Positions 21,791 through 32,226 of a stretch of DNA of 34,323 bases are shown piece by piece. Below the pieces are notes generated by a model. That model was not told the origin of the DNA. It was given only the letters and a program-made list of their open reading frames with translations, and searched no databases. A program made the position numbers and the translations under genes. This DNA is from Hypsibius dujardini (taxonomy: Eukaryota > Tardigrada > Eutardigrada > Parachela > Hypsibiidae): assembly GCA_001579985.1 (NCBI GenBank), contig LRSR01004109.1, positions 1-34,323 of the forward strand, given 5' to 3'. Numbering within the stretch: position 1 is the stretch's first letter; the number at the start of each line of letters is the position of its first letter.

Positions 21791-22371
21791 TTAACCCTCT
21801 GGTTGCCGGGTGTTTTAGGTATACGGGTAGTGCTGGGTCAGCCAAAGTTGGCTTAAATAGGGAAAGTACCTAACTTGAATGGTTAACCTGAGCAGGATTC
21901 ATTTGGCACTTTCCCTGCTCGGTTAGTGCCGTACCGCCAGACGGCGCTGTTGCGCCTCCACACAACAACCTGACAACAGCTGACATTTTGCCTGTAGGGA
22001 ATCAAAACATCTTCCTAGTGAATTCAATTTTTTCATTCCGCTCTCGATTGCTTGTTTATGTCATTTTCAACTGGATTTTATGGGTATGGTCGTTGGCTAG
22101 GACCATTTTTAATTTCGAAGCCCGGAATTTTTTTTTCAGCATGCACCGCAAGTTAGTATACATGCCATTTAAGTTTAAGCCAAGTTTGGCTTAATGAGTT
22201 CTCACCACTTCCGAAAGTTTTTTTCAAAAGTTGTTTTTACTTTATATTTTACGGTTCTGTTAGAGGATCAAAACAAAAAACTGTATCAAAAAAGTGCAAA
22301 TGCTCGATGAGCAAATGCAGTTTGAAGGAAGAATTAAGCCAGTGTAAGCTGACCGGCACTCAGAGGGTTAA
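21791..22371. mobile_element. TTAA-flanked MITE, piggyBac-like, copy 1
   Basis: TTAA target duplications at 21791-21794 and 22368-22371 enclose inverted ends CCCTCTGGTTGCCGGG and (reverse-complemented) CCCTCTGAGTGCCGGT, 14 of 16 matching. The CCC start next to TTAA is the piggyBac arrangement. Subterminal CCAAAGTTGGCTTAA-like motifs recur inside. There is no transposase frame, so it is nonautonomous. Confidence 0.85.
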
Positions 22372-23023
22372 ACATGCGTGTCAAGAGGCTAAAAAATCAC
22401 CAAAATCAATGAAATTATTTCTTTGTTTAAACTACACCATTCCAAGCGTCGCAAAATCCCGAAAAATAATGACATAATCAACCCAATTTCAAAAGAGATC
22501 ATTACAATGAAAAAATGAATCGTGAAACGGTTTTCGCGTAAACCCATTAATTATAAAACCGCCAAAAAAACGCAAACTTTTAGTATTGGTTTTTTAAGTC
22601 TGTGACCGAATGAACAGTTTTCAAATTTCTGTTAGTTTTTTGATTTAAGATATCAATTTTTTTAATTTTGCCGCAGTTGTGTTTCTGTGCATTGAGAGAA
22701 GTAGGCTGCAGCGAGCAACAACATCAGATTGTAATTTACAGAAATAAATTTTTTTACGGTTTGTCTGCCTGTCTGTCAGTCAGTCTGTTTGCCTGTTTGT
22801 TTGCCTGTCTGACCTGTTTGTCTGTAAGTAAGTCTGCCTGTTTGTCTATCTGTCCGTCTGGCTGATTAGCTCTCTGTTTGTCTACTCATATATCTGTCTG
22901 CCTATTTGTCTTCTCTGTTAGTCTGTTAGTCGATCAGATGTGCGTTCCGTAGCACAATTCTATTTTTCTATTTTTCACTGAAATGTTTGTCGGAAGACTG
23001 GCAATGAAAACTCACAAGAGTTA

Positions 23024-23624
23024 ACCGCGGATCCCTTGCAATCTGCCGGCGACTTGCGAAAAAAGCATGTTAGTTGGCTTTTATGCAATGGCCAAGATAT
23101 CTACACCTCAATAATCTTTTGATTTTGGTGTTCAAAACATGCCTTACCATCATCGGTCTGTTTCAGACCACGTTCCAGAATCATCTCCACAGCAGCCTTA
23201 GTCATGTTGTCCTTGTGTTTCTCATACCACCTGACAAAAGAAAGCACCTCATGGTCACCTTCTCGATCAGAAGTTGTTTGGTCTAAATTATAATTTGACT
23301 CAGCCAGCAGCATGTGCTCTCACTTTGCACAACCAGGCGCACATCAGACACCCAGTCCGTGACGATGTAAGGAGCTCCCTCCGGGCGCTGCGAGCTCAGC
23401 CCATGTCCGGGGAAGTCGATCGCGACGAGCCACCATTCCTGCGGGAGTAGCTGGACCAGTTTATTGAACGAATTGCTGTTATCTTGCCATCCGTGAAGGA
23501 GCAAGACATTCTTCGTCGGCACGCCGTGCTTCCATTCTTGTGCGGCGATCTCAGTCCGGTTGGCGTTTATGCGAATCTCACGGCTCACTCTTGCTGGGGG
23601 AGCCATTTTGGGTCGCGGGTTCAT
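23024..23624 (-). pseudogene. Broken SERHL-type hydrolase (copy B)
   Basis: Exon 1 is nearly identical to the intact copy and still opens from ATG (23624 or 23606) to a usable donor near 23326. The sequence then jumps directly to the exon-5 region: exons 2-4, including the GHSMG nucleophile, are deleted between two AGAAG words. The exon-6 remnant has lost one base at its acceptor (AAG|T instead of CAG|GC), shifting the frame, and exons 7-9 are absent. It cannot make an active hydrolase. A truncated N-terminal product is conceivable. Confidence 0.92.
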
Positions 23625-24344
23625 GCGGTCTTGAGCTTCAACTACCTCTCTAGTCTACCTCTCTAATTTATACTTCTTGCAGTGTACAATAAATGTTTCC
23701 ATCGACCGAACCGCAGCAGAAAGTGCACATACTCTACCGGTTCTGCCATAGCCTTTGGCCGTTTTTAGTACACTAGTTCACGGTCTCGAGAGAGCCGAAC
23801 TACATAGATAGTTACGATGCACAATAACACCATATAGTCACTGCCCTGGAGTAATGCCGGAGATAGATCACTTTTCTTTTTTCAGGCAATCTGGGACTCC
23901 GTCTACGTTTTAGCGGGTATTGGTACAGCGACATCAAGGGTTCCCTGCTACACATCGGGAGATGTTGTTCGACATTTTGAGTTTCTTTTAAAACTCTCGA
24001 GGGTAGATTCATTGATCTAATGATTTACCTACAGACGGTTCAGTATAGAGAACCCATTAAATTCAACGAGTCATTCGTACCGTTTGCTCCGCGGGCTATT
24101 GAATCACTGCGTCTTGACGCGGGCCGTGACTTCGGCATTTATTCCCCCCCAAGCCAATGATACAACCTGCACCGCAGACTCTTGGCTTCCTTTGAGACAG
24201 ACCGGCGACTTTTTTAATTTTTCGTTCTTCATTTCCATTACTGGATTTACAATTTGCAACCTTCTTTAGCAGAAGGACCGAATGCCGCAGTACAAAGCGA
24301 CATATTTGCCCCCTAAAACTCCCCCAGTCGAGGGCTCCGCAACC
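23625..24344. other. Divergent intergenic region of the P450 gene
   Basis: About 720 bp, strongly conserved with copy A up to about 24261, where copy A jumps to the intron before P450 exon 3. It is expected to contain the P450 promoter. No sharp TATA box is visible near the start codon. An in-frame upstream ATG (24282) would add 21 residues. Confidence 0.5.
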
Positions 24345-26219
24345 ATGTTGGGGCTCCTCGCCAGTTGGCAGGCATTGTTCCTGGTGGCCGCTTTTTCGGT
24401 CTACATCTACTTCAAATGGCGAAGACCCAAGGGAGTTCCACCAGGCCCGAACGGTAGAGTGAGCCGTAATCACTCCATTGGTCCTCATGATGCTAATTGT
24501 CATACTGCTTTTCTGTTATGTAGGAGTTCCTGTACTGGGATACGCCCCATTTTTAACAGCAAGACCGCACGAAAAACTTCTGGAGCTTAGCAAAACCTAC
24601 GGCAACATCTTTACCATCTACATCGGCAGCCGGTTGACAGTCATTCTCAATGATTACGAAGCGGTCAAAACTGCGTATACAGACAACGCCGATGCCTTTG
24701 CCGATCGGAGTCCCGGTTTCGCCCATTACGCCCTCAACGGTTCTGACCATGACAGCCGAATTAGAGGTTCGCTGACTTTTACAGTACTTTCGTATTTCCT
24801 ACTCTAACTCGGCATCTGTTGTGTAGGCCTGACCATGAGCAACGGGGACCAATGGCGAACCATGCGACGCTTCGCCTTGACCACGCTCCGCGACCTGGGA
24901 ATGGGCAAGTCTCGTCTGCAATCGCGCATCCTGGAGGAAATCGACTCCTTCAGTGCGACGCTCAAAAAGAAGAACCTCAAACCGGCGAACCCAGAGCACC
25001 TCATGATTGCCTGCATCGCAAACATCATGTTCGCCGTGACGTTTGACAAGCGCTTCGAACACGACGACCAACAGTTTCGCACCATCATGGACTTCTTGAC
25101 CATTGCCCTGCCGACGCTGAGCAACGTGGGTCCGATCCAGCTGTTCCCGTGGTTGCGGCTGATTCCTGGCAAGTTCAAGAAGTTTTGGGCTGATTTTACG
25201 ACCAGCCAGACACTTTTGCGGAACGTCTTCCGGAAGGAGCTGGCGTTGCACGAAAAGTCCCACGACTTTGGTCAGGTTCAAGATTACGTGGGTGCCTTCC
25301 AGGATCAACGGGAGAAGGAGCTGAAGCAGGGCAACACCAACACTTACTTTGATGGTAATGAAATGCATTTAGCACACTTGTCTTACTCAAGTTTCACAAT
25401 AGTCTTATTTTCTGTAGAGGATGAGCTCATCGTGGAGTTGACCAACTTTTTTGGAGCCGGTGCGGAGACCACAGCGTCCACCATTACCTGGGCGTACTAC
25501 TTTATGGTCCTCCATCCTGACGTTCAACGCAAAGTGCAGGATGTCATTGATTCTAAGATAGGACGGGACCGAGACATTATAATGGAAGACAAAGGTATTT
25601 CGGTACACGCATGAACTTGATGCAGCAAACTGTGCATGAACATCACGGAACTTAACGGGTCTGGCTTGATATATTTTTCAGTAAATCTGACGTACGTGGA
25701 GGCTGTTTGTCAAGAGGTGCAGCGTCTGGGCAATGTCGTGCCGTTGAGTATCGCAAGAAGTGCCGTGGAGGACTCTAACGTGTTGGGCTTCAACGTACCC
25801 AAAGGCTCGTACATCATGCCGAACTTGTGGAACGTGCATCGGGATCCTCGTCACTGGGATGCGCCGGAGCAGTTCAGGCCCGAACGATTTCTGGATGAGG
25901 AAGGCCGCCTGCTGAATCCACCGCAATTCATGCCTTTCTCCATTGGTGAGAGACAGGCGGTTCCACGCTAGTCATCGGGTTCCACACTAGTCATCGGTTT
26001 AACCGAGAACTTTTGTAATCAATCGAAATATTTGCAGGAAAACGTCATTGTCCCGGAGAATCGCTGGCAAAGATGGAGGTCTTCCTTTTCGTGGCAAATA
26101 TCCTTGCACGATTCAATTTGTCGGTGCCTCGTGGATACGACCTTCGCCCACCGGAGGAATACATTAACGGACTGACCGCTCGTCCGCCGCCATTCGAAGT
26201 TATTTTCACACCTCGCTAG
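24345..26219 (+). CDS. Cytochrome P450, CYP2-clan type, intact
   Basis: Six exons (24345-24453, 24524-24766, 24827-25354, 25418-25594, 25682-25945, 26038-26219) give 500 residues, the normal length. It is a haem-thiolate monooxygenase, probably ER-bound: a hydrophobic N-terminal anchor (WQALFLVAAFSVYIYF) is followed by KWRRPKGVPPGPNG, the proline hinge. Other motifs are GDQWRTMRRFAL (helix C WxxxR), AGAETT at 307-312 in the I-helix, EVQR (ExxR) at 364-367, FRPERF, and the haem loop FSIGKRHCPG with ligand Cys445. All key residues are present. All five introns are phase 1. I chose the ATG at 24345 because it starts right at the membrane anchor; the in-frame ATG at 24282 would give a longer N-terminus. 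The substrate cannot be told from sequence. It converges with SLC18B1. Confidence 0.95.
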
Positions 26220-26417
26220 ATCAATTCATTGAGCCTATAGCTCGATCAATTCCATACTTCTTACGACAAATCACTTGTGACCAAGCATTAGTACATTTAC
26301 AATGTCCTAAACGTTCGACTTCATTGTGTTTTTTCCCGTTCACTTTGACACTATATATATATACTTGAAACTTTGAATATAAAGGATGATGAAAAATAAT
26401 TTAGACGTGGTCTGAAA

Positions 26418-28836
26418 CTATTCCTGCAAGCTCTTGTAAGTCCCTTTGGGCTCAGCAGTTACGTCATAGGAGTCGCTCCTACCGCGGTTTGCAAAATAGA
26501 GTATCACTAATGCACACCCTACCAATGCCAGTTGAATTGCAATGTAAGCGATCGAAACTGCTTCGTAGCTGTAGTAGTCCAGAATTGTAGTGCTGATAAG
26601 TCCGCCGAGACCTTCGCTGTAAGTAAAGAGTAGAACATGCACAACAAGTCAGTGGTTTCAGTTCAGCTACAATGTCTGTACCCGAGATAGAACATTGAGA
26701 GCCAAACCGCCGAGATGAATGTGTACGTGACGCTGTCATTGACCAGTCCGCATGACCTTCAAAAGAAGAACAGACACGATATAATTCAACGCCAATTAAT
26801 ACAATACAAGATTGTCTGTACAGGACTCAATAAAGGCACTGACTCGGCTTGGCGAAGCATAATTCCGACACCGCCGACAAATGAAGCCGAAGTGGTGATT
26901 ATTAGAAGAAGAAGGAAGGCTATCGAAAGTCCCAGATTCAGTCCAATCAACGCAGGCACAATGCCGAAGATGAAAAAGAAGAATGAAACCAGGAACGGTC
27001 CAGCGACCAGCAGGATCCATTCGATTCTCCACTTGGTCAACAACCAGCCAATGAACGGCGATGTCAATGCGCCCGCCATCCATCCGGAAAAGAAGATGAC
27101 GCCCTCCGTCACAATGCCCAGCTCAAACTGCAATAGTCGTACATACACATGGTACATGGGTCATGGTACATGGCACTTGGTACGTGGTACATGGTACATG
27201 GTACATGATACATGGCACATGGTACATGGTACATGGTACATGGTACATGGTACATGGTACATGGCACATAGTACATGGTACATGGTACATGGTACATGGT
27301 AGATACACATGGTACATACACATGGTACATGGTACATGGCACATGGTACATGGTACATGTACATTGGGTGTGTTTGGAAATGAACGCCATAGTCAAGGGG
27401 ATGCATACCTTGGAAAAGTAAATCTCCATTGTGGCCTCGAGGGAACCAATAGCAATCGACACGGTCAGGATTAACACTATGCCGGCGATGAAATGCAAAT
27501 CGGCCAACAGCCTTCGAATGTCCTCGAAACCGGGAACTCTGAGGGCATCTGGGAGAGCCAAATTTGACATCAGTAACAGTTTGCATTAGTAGACGGGTTA
27601 TCATGTAATACGGATGGCAGTTTTTCACCTACTGGATACTGTTGGGAGTCCAAATTGACCCCAAAGAGCGCAAAACATCAGCAGTAACCCGGGGATTACA
27701 AAAGTCAGGGTAAAGCCAGACACCTGCGGCAGACGGCACAAGCATTTACAGTTACGAGCGCGGAATATTAGGAGCGTCTATCTGCTATTTCTCCAGGGAA
27801 CTCACGTAGTACAGAGCGCCAGCCACCAGCGGACCGAGAGCAAAGCCAACCACAACGAGTCCATCAGTGACACCCTGAATTTTGCAATAATATATTGTCA
27901 AGAATAGATCTCTAGACCTCTCTGCGATTAAATAATACGTAATGTCTATACTTACAAACAATATAAGCGCTTTATCGGGCGTGGCTAGACACATCATCGT
28001 CAGGCCGGAATTCATCATACCTACGGCGTGCAAGACATAAGACGGTGACAATAACTCGGCACTAATTGTCTTAGTGGGACATGATTACGTTGAACAATAT
28101 TGCTTGTTTTATTATTTGGTTACCGGCAAAAAATATTGCCTCAGCTGCTCGTATAAAGCATCCAACGACGCCGAACGTCGTTCCGCTGTTGGTAAATTGC
28201 AGGAACCCGAATGCAAAGTAGGCAGCCCCCAAGCCAGCCGTGCTGATTACGAAGACCCTTTTCGTGCCAATCACCGGTACCTATATATGGAGCGGCATCT
28301 CATACTTAACAGTTATTATATCCAGTGATTAAAGAGATGTGAAAGTAATGAGATATGGACCTACCAGTCTCGGCTGTAAAAGTTCGAAAACAAACAAGAA
28401 CAACCCGTTAACGAGGTAGAGTCCGCCGATCCACGATAGAGAATAACCCTTTTTTGTAATCTAAAAAGCCAATTCATAAACCACATACGAAACATGAAAT
28501 AGAGGATGCAACTTACCTCAACAGGGAGCATGAGGGGCATTGTACCGAAAGCGACGTTGGCCATGAAAATGGCGCTGGAGGAAATAACCATAACAAGTAT
28601 TTCCTTGCGACCGAGTCTCACAGCAGCTCGCCTATTTGACGCATTTAATTCGTCCGAGCTGCTTTCCAAAATGTTATCGTTTTCTAGCAATAGCGACCTG
28701 CAAAGTGTCAATGCGAAAGATGGAAATCTCTATTATAATCTCGATTATGATTTCATTTCGTTCCCTCTTACCGTTCATCGACAGAACTTCCTGAACGGCG
28801 CGCAAAAATTCCAGAATGTCCGGATCGCACAGACAT
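26418..28836 (-). CDS. SLC18B1: MFS transporter, SLC18B1 type (vesicular polyamine transporter family)
   Basis: Eleven exons (28836-28772, 28697-28517, 28460-28365, 28280-28124, 28020-27956, 27874-27806, 27723-27633, 27548-27409, 27127-26808, 26756-26682, 26616-26418) close in frame at 485 residues, close to the family's usual length. The N-terminus is soluble and Ser-rich, and about twelve hydrophobic segments follow. Family-like parts include FIRAAEAIFFAG, ALGPLVAGALYY, VPGFEDIRRLLAD before the second half, PFIGWLLTKW, and GLVNDSVTYTFISAVWLS next to EGLGGLI. SLC18B1 loads polyamines into secretory vesicles in exchange for protons (known for the family). The exon 7 donor (A|GTAGGT) and exon 9 donor (TT|GTATTG) were chosen for phase and are the weakest points. 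Intron 8 carries a heptanucleotide repeat. Confidence 0.85.
27140..27365. repeat. (TACATGG)n heptanucleotide satellite in SLC18B1 intron 8
   Basis: The 7-bp unit TACATGG, with CACATGG and GATACA variants, repeats about 28 times inside an otherwise ordinary intron. Both strands stay open in several frames, giving false repetitive peptides. Confidence 0.95.
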
Positions 28837-28890
28837 AGCCGTAGCCGCGGTAATTAATTAGTTAATTAAATTAAATTATTTCCTCGGAAT

Positions 28891-29169
28891 TTACACAATG
28901 CAATAACCGCTTCCAGTATGCGTGCGTTGACATAAACATCCACCTGTTGAGGAGTAATTAAAACGCCTCTGCTGTTGTATGCAAAGTTTTGACTGTTGCA
29001 TTGCACAAGGTTCACTGTATACCGGCGCCCTGTCCGGGCAATTGTAGAGGCGTCTCGTGTGGATCAATGACATTCCGTCTTCAAAGTTGTGCTTCACATT
29101 TGCCTGGGGCCGTTTTCTTCGAAAAATCTTCACCTTGATGTGAAATGGAAGGCGTGTTTCCGCGCGACG
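28891..29169 (-). CDS. Cysteine-rich exon, possible secreted factor, unidentified
   Basis: An acceptor (long T-run, then GGTGCAG, AG at 29171-29170) opens a 92-codon frame ending in TAA. The first half is basic (FRRKRP). The second half has six cysteines spaced C-x10-C-x7-C-x14-C-x-C-x10-C, including GGCLCQ. The closing GGCxC recalls the end of the neurotrophin next door (GGCECAL), but the rest does not align convincingly. No signal-peptide exon was found in the 500 bp upstream, so the gene is incomplete or decayed. It sits between SLC18B1 and the neurotrophin on the same strand. Confidence 0.4.
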   Translation of the reverse strand, partial: RRAETRLPFHIKVKIFRRKRPQANVKHNFEDGMSLIHTRRLYNCPDRAPVYSEPCAMQQSKLCIQQQRRFNYSSTGGCLCQRTHTGSGYCIV

Positions 29170-29672
29170 CTGCACCGACAAAAAAAAACTGTAAATGGCC
29201 TAATCTGAAGTCAAAACATGAACTGAACTGAATTCCTAAACGTGCCGTAATGTTTTGGCCGTCAGCGTCTCCATGTGGCGAGTTTCACTATGCCATCAAC
29301 ATTGTGCGAGTATGAGTGCCATTTAATTTTAATAATTGGTATTTTGGCTGCTTCACGTGTTCTTCATTTCTCTGACACGACCAGACCGCTTACTAGATCA
29401 CATATCCACTGAACATTAAAAATCGTTCCCTTTCCTCCTTGCCGCCAACAATCACATAGAATAAATATTATCGAAGAGGCGGTAAGGTCGCTCTTAGAAA
29501 GCAACCACGTAAGGAGCTCGAGAGACCTTTAGCTTAATCAAAAAGCTCCTTAAAATATGGTCCCATCGTTAGCTCAGTGGATTAAATTTGAAGAGTGTAT
29601 ATTGAGGTATAGTTGACGGAGCATTAGGCGTTCACCATTCGATAGGAAGGGTCAAGAGCTCCTCAGCTTGTC

Positions 29673-30276
29673 TCACGCCCGAGCACGGGGAAAAAGTGCG
29701 CATTCGCAGCCGCCTCGTATGTTAATGGCGTTCCAGCCGATGACGCCTCGTTGGTTCTGCACCCTCGCGTAGACGTAGCTGTACTTGGTGAGGCAAACAC
29801 CGCGGAACCTTGCCTCATCTATCCCGTAGCACGTCTGCACGGACTGGGCAACGCTGTGGAGGGTAGGCGCCAAGCTGGACCGGTTGTTGGAGGAAGAATC
29901 CTCCTCTGTCGTGGGTGCGCAGAACTTCTCGTGGAACATCTGCTCGACCAGGGCGTCGTTCTGCCGGAACGTGTGCAGTACCTTGACGGGATTGCCGTAC
30001 AGGTCCATGGCGGTGTCCAGTTTCGTCCAGGCAGACTCGGTACGACAGATAGCTCGGGCCACAGGCACGCCCGAGACCAGCGACTGAGCTTGCTCATCCA
30101 GCTGAGCGTGCATGAAGGAGCCCGTTGGCTTAGCCTCGACCTCACCGGAGAGGACTGCCACCGTTAAGCTCCACATAGCACACTGAAAGGCAAGGTCATT
30201 GCTTAGAGATAAATTTACATTCCCTCTAATCCGAGTGCAACTACGGACGTCTGCTTACCAAAATCAAAGTTGTCAT
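29673..30276 (-). CDS. Neurotrophin (NGF/BDNF family) homologue
   Basis: Two exons (30276-30259, 30182-29673; donor GTAAGC, acceptor TTTCAG, phase 0) encode 175 residues. A signal peptide is formed across the splice (MTTLILCAMWSLTVAV, cleavage near residue 23). The mature domain has all six cystine-knot cysteines: C52, C94, C124, C136, C165 and C167. The spacing C-x41-C-x29-C-x11-C-x28-C-x-C matches vertebrate neurotrophins except for about 20 extra residues between the second and third. Family motifs are CYGIDEARF (compare CRGID), YVYARVQ, GWNAINIRGGCECAL and the early W-x-D-G-like stretch. Neurotrophins are secreted ligands of Trk and p75 receptors. The segment between signal and first cysteine is only about 28 residues with no dibasic site, so the usual long prodomain is missing. 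The tail is short and basic. Confidence 0.92.
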
Positions 30277-30929
30277 GTTGTGTCGGGGGAAATAAGCGTT
30301 ACGGTGTCTCAATGGGGAGAAAGGCGACCAAAATATTTCCACCCGGTACTGACTGGAAGAACAAATCTGATATAGACATGGCATGGAAATCGCAATGCGA
30401 CATCTATATATATAACTGTAAATTAAGGTGTGCTGCGGTGCAGGAAGATATGAAACTGGATACTTTGTGAAATCGTTTCGGTCATATCTCTTCTTCATGC
30501 CGCGATTCCGGGAAAGGGGTTGTTTCGTTTTCTGGACGCAAAACCGCCATAGCTGGAATAAACGCACCCTTCCACAGTGTCCGGTACCTGAGGGCACCGG
30601 ATAGTATGAGTGACGTACTAGCATCGCCGGTCGGCTCAGCATCCCACTCACACAGGAGACCGAGGAGGCTATTCCGATCGCCCCACATGCCCGAAAAAAA
30701 TCCGCGTACTGTGGTAGAACAATTTTATACTAAATGCAACCCACGGCCGAAATCCCGGATCCAACGGTCTGCGCATCTTAGGGTTGCCATGTCACGTGCA
30801 ATATTTACCTTATCGATTTTACACGGTGATAATGACTTGAACAATTCTAGGTACTGGCTTGCTTCACACAACTATTGCAGGTGGTTTCCGCGAGAAACCG
30901 CGGTCTCGAACTCGCAAATAAGCACTTCG

Positions 30930-31596
30930 TTAATTCTCTGGTAAACAGTTGTTTTGGGTATAGGGATAGAACCGGGTCTAGCAAAACTTTGCTAAATTAG
31001 GGAAAGTGCTGAATGATTCCTTGCAAATCCTAACGGAATCGTTTGGAAAATTCCCCACAACCATCAAATGTAACCGTTTCAGTGGTGGTGGGAACCGTGG
31101 CGCCGCTGACGAAGAATGGAAAAAAAGCCGTCGAACGAGTGACTACACAGTCACAAAATGTCAGTTACACGTCATTCTTAGTGGTTACTCGCAGTGGTAG
31201 CGCAGCGAATCATTAGGCAGAGTTCTAACCTTTTCCTAATGGTTACTAATTTTTAACTCCACTTGTATTCACTCGAATATTGCAAATACCAGTTTTACTA
31301 GATGCCCTATGGACCAAGTCTCAAGTCCCTTAATTTTTCGATACTGAGAAAACTCCAACTACTGAGAAAAAACATGTCGGCACGTGGGACTGAATGCTGT
31401 TCGGGCTGTCCAAGTGTTAGCAAGGTGGTGCTAAGTAGGTTCCTTCACCTTTGAAAAGTATTTTTCAAAGTTTGTTTTTTGTGATAAAAATATCAAAGCA
31501 AAAACCCCCGAACGAAAAGACCCAAAACTCGCGCTAAAAATTGAATGTGACCGTCAAATCTAGCAAGTGCATGCTAACTGGTTCTCAGAAAGTTAA
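30930..31596. mobile_element. TTAA-flanked MITE, copy 2, diverged
   Basis: TTAA at 30930-30933 and 31593-31596. The left end TTAATTCTCTGGTAAACAGT, followed by GTTTTGGGTATAGGG and later TTAGGGAAAGTGC, parallels the same features of the element at 21791. The right end, reverse-complemented, starts TTAACTTTCTGAGAACCAGT. Its T-rich 3' third also resembles copy 1. Terminal repeats are more decayed than in copy 1. Confidence 0.65.
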
Positions 31597-31995
31597 AAAC
31601 AAATTCTGCCTATAACATTCTTCCATAAACTCCATCCTTCCCAGACTAATCGCATCGCCGCGAGGTCAATCGTGATAAGGTGTTCAGCTTTCTTCGCTGT
31701 CTATCAATCTTTTTGCATAGCTGGTCTAGCAACGACGGTTCGTCATATCCGGGCTTCGGTCTTGCCGACTCATGGCTCTGTTTACCAACGGCAAACCACA
31801 CAAGATGACTGCTTTCTGTTCTTACGGGGTAACAGGGTGCACAAAATGCCTCGCAGTGAATACGTGAAATTTTATAAGGAGGACATGCTTACTGCGCCTG
31901 TGGGTGGTTCGGCCATTATTCTGACTTGAGTATAAACGGTGCCGCATATCCGCGTGGGAAGCGGCGGAAGTCCCGGCCTTGTTACAATAATGAAT

Positions 31996-32226
31996 ATGGT
32001 TCGCAACGGTCGGAGGCTCATGGTTCGCAACCGCTGGAGGCTCATGGTTCGCAACGGTCGGAGGCTCATGGTTCGCAACGGTTGGAGGCTCATGGTTGGT
32101 CAACGGTCGGAGGCTTATGGTTCGCAAAGGTCGGAGGCTCATGGTTCGCAACGGCCGGAGTCTCATGGTTCGCAACAGTTGGAGGCTCATGGTTGGTCAA
32201 CGGTCGGAGGCTCATGGTTGGTCAAC
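31996..32226. repeat. 24-bp minisatellite, about 10 copies
   Basis: The unit ATGGTTCGCAACGGTCGGAG plus GCTC is repeated, with a second variant in which GTTCGCAAC is replaced by GTTGGTCAAC. The two variants alternate irregularly. The 24-bp length keeps all six frames periodic, producing false long open frames on both strands. Confidence 0.93.

Larger units (their letters stand above)
20349..22699. other. Repeat-rich intergenic region
   Basis: It holds G- and C-homopolymer runs (about 20661-20670 and 21281-21291), a degenerate ACGAAAA-type tract (20918-21075), a TTAA-flanked MITE (21791-22371) and AT-rich single-copy DNA. Open frames on either strand lack splice signals and known motifs. Confidence 0.45.
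22700..25380. repeat. Segmental duplication, copy B (broken hydrolase, intact P450)
   Basis: Counterpart of 7405-11090 in the same orientation, about 15.3 kb away. It starts within hydrolase intron 6 and includes exons 6, 5 and 1 of the hydrolase, the intergenic DNA and P450 exon 3. It has the complete P450 but a deletion spanning hydrolase exons 2-4. Confidence 0.93.

Noticed and set aside
26715-27628. Long frames rich in Tyr-His-Val-Pro-Cys or Trp-Tyr-Met-Val-His-Gly
   Set aside because: They come from the TACATGG satellite inside an intron of SLC18B1.
29570-29600. tRNA-like A box (TTAGCTCAGTGG)
   Set aside because: The A-box match is good, but no B box (GGTTCGAnTCC) or cloverleaf follows within the next 80 bases.
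31672-31929. 85-codon plus-strand frame with a plausible C-terminus
   Set aside because: No ATG, no paired donor or acceptor, and no known motif; it adjoins the minisatellite.
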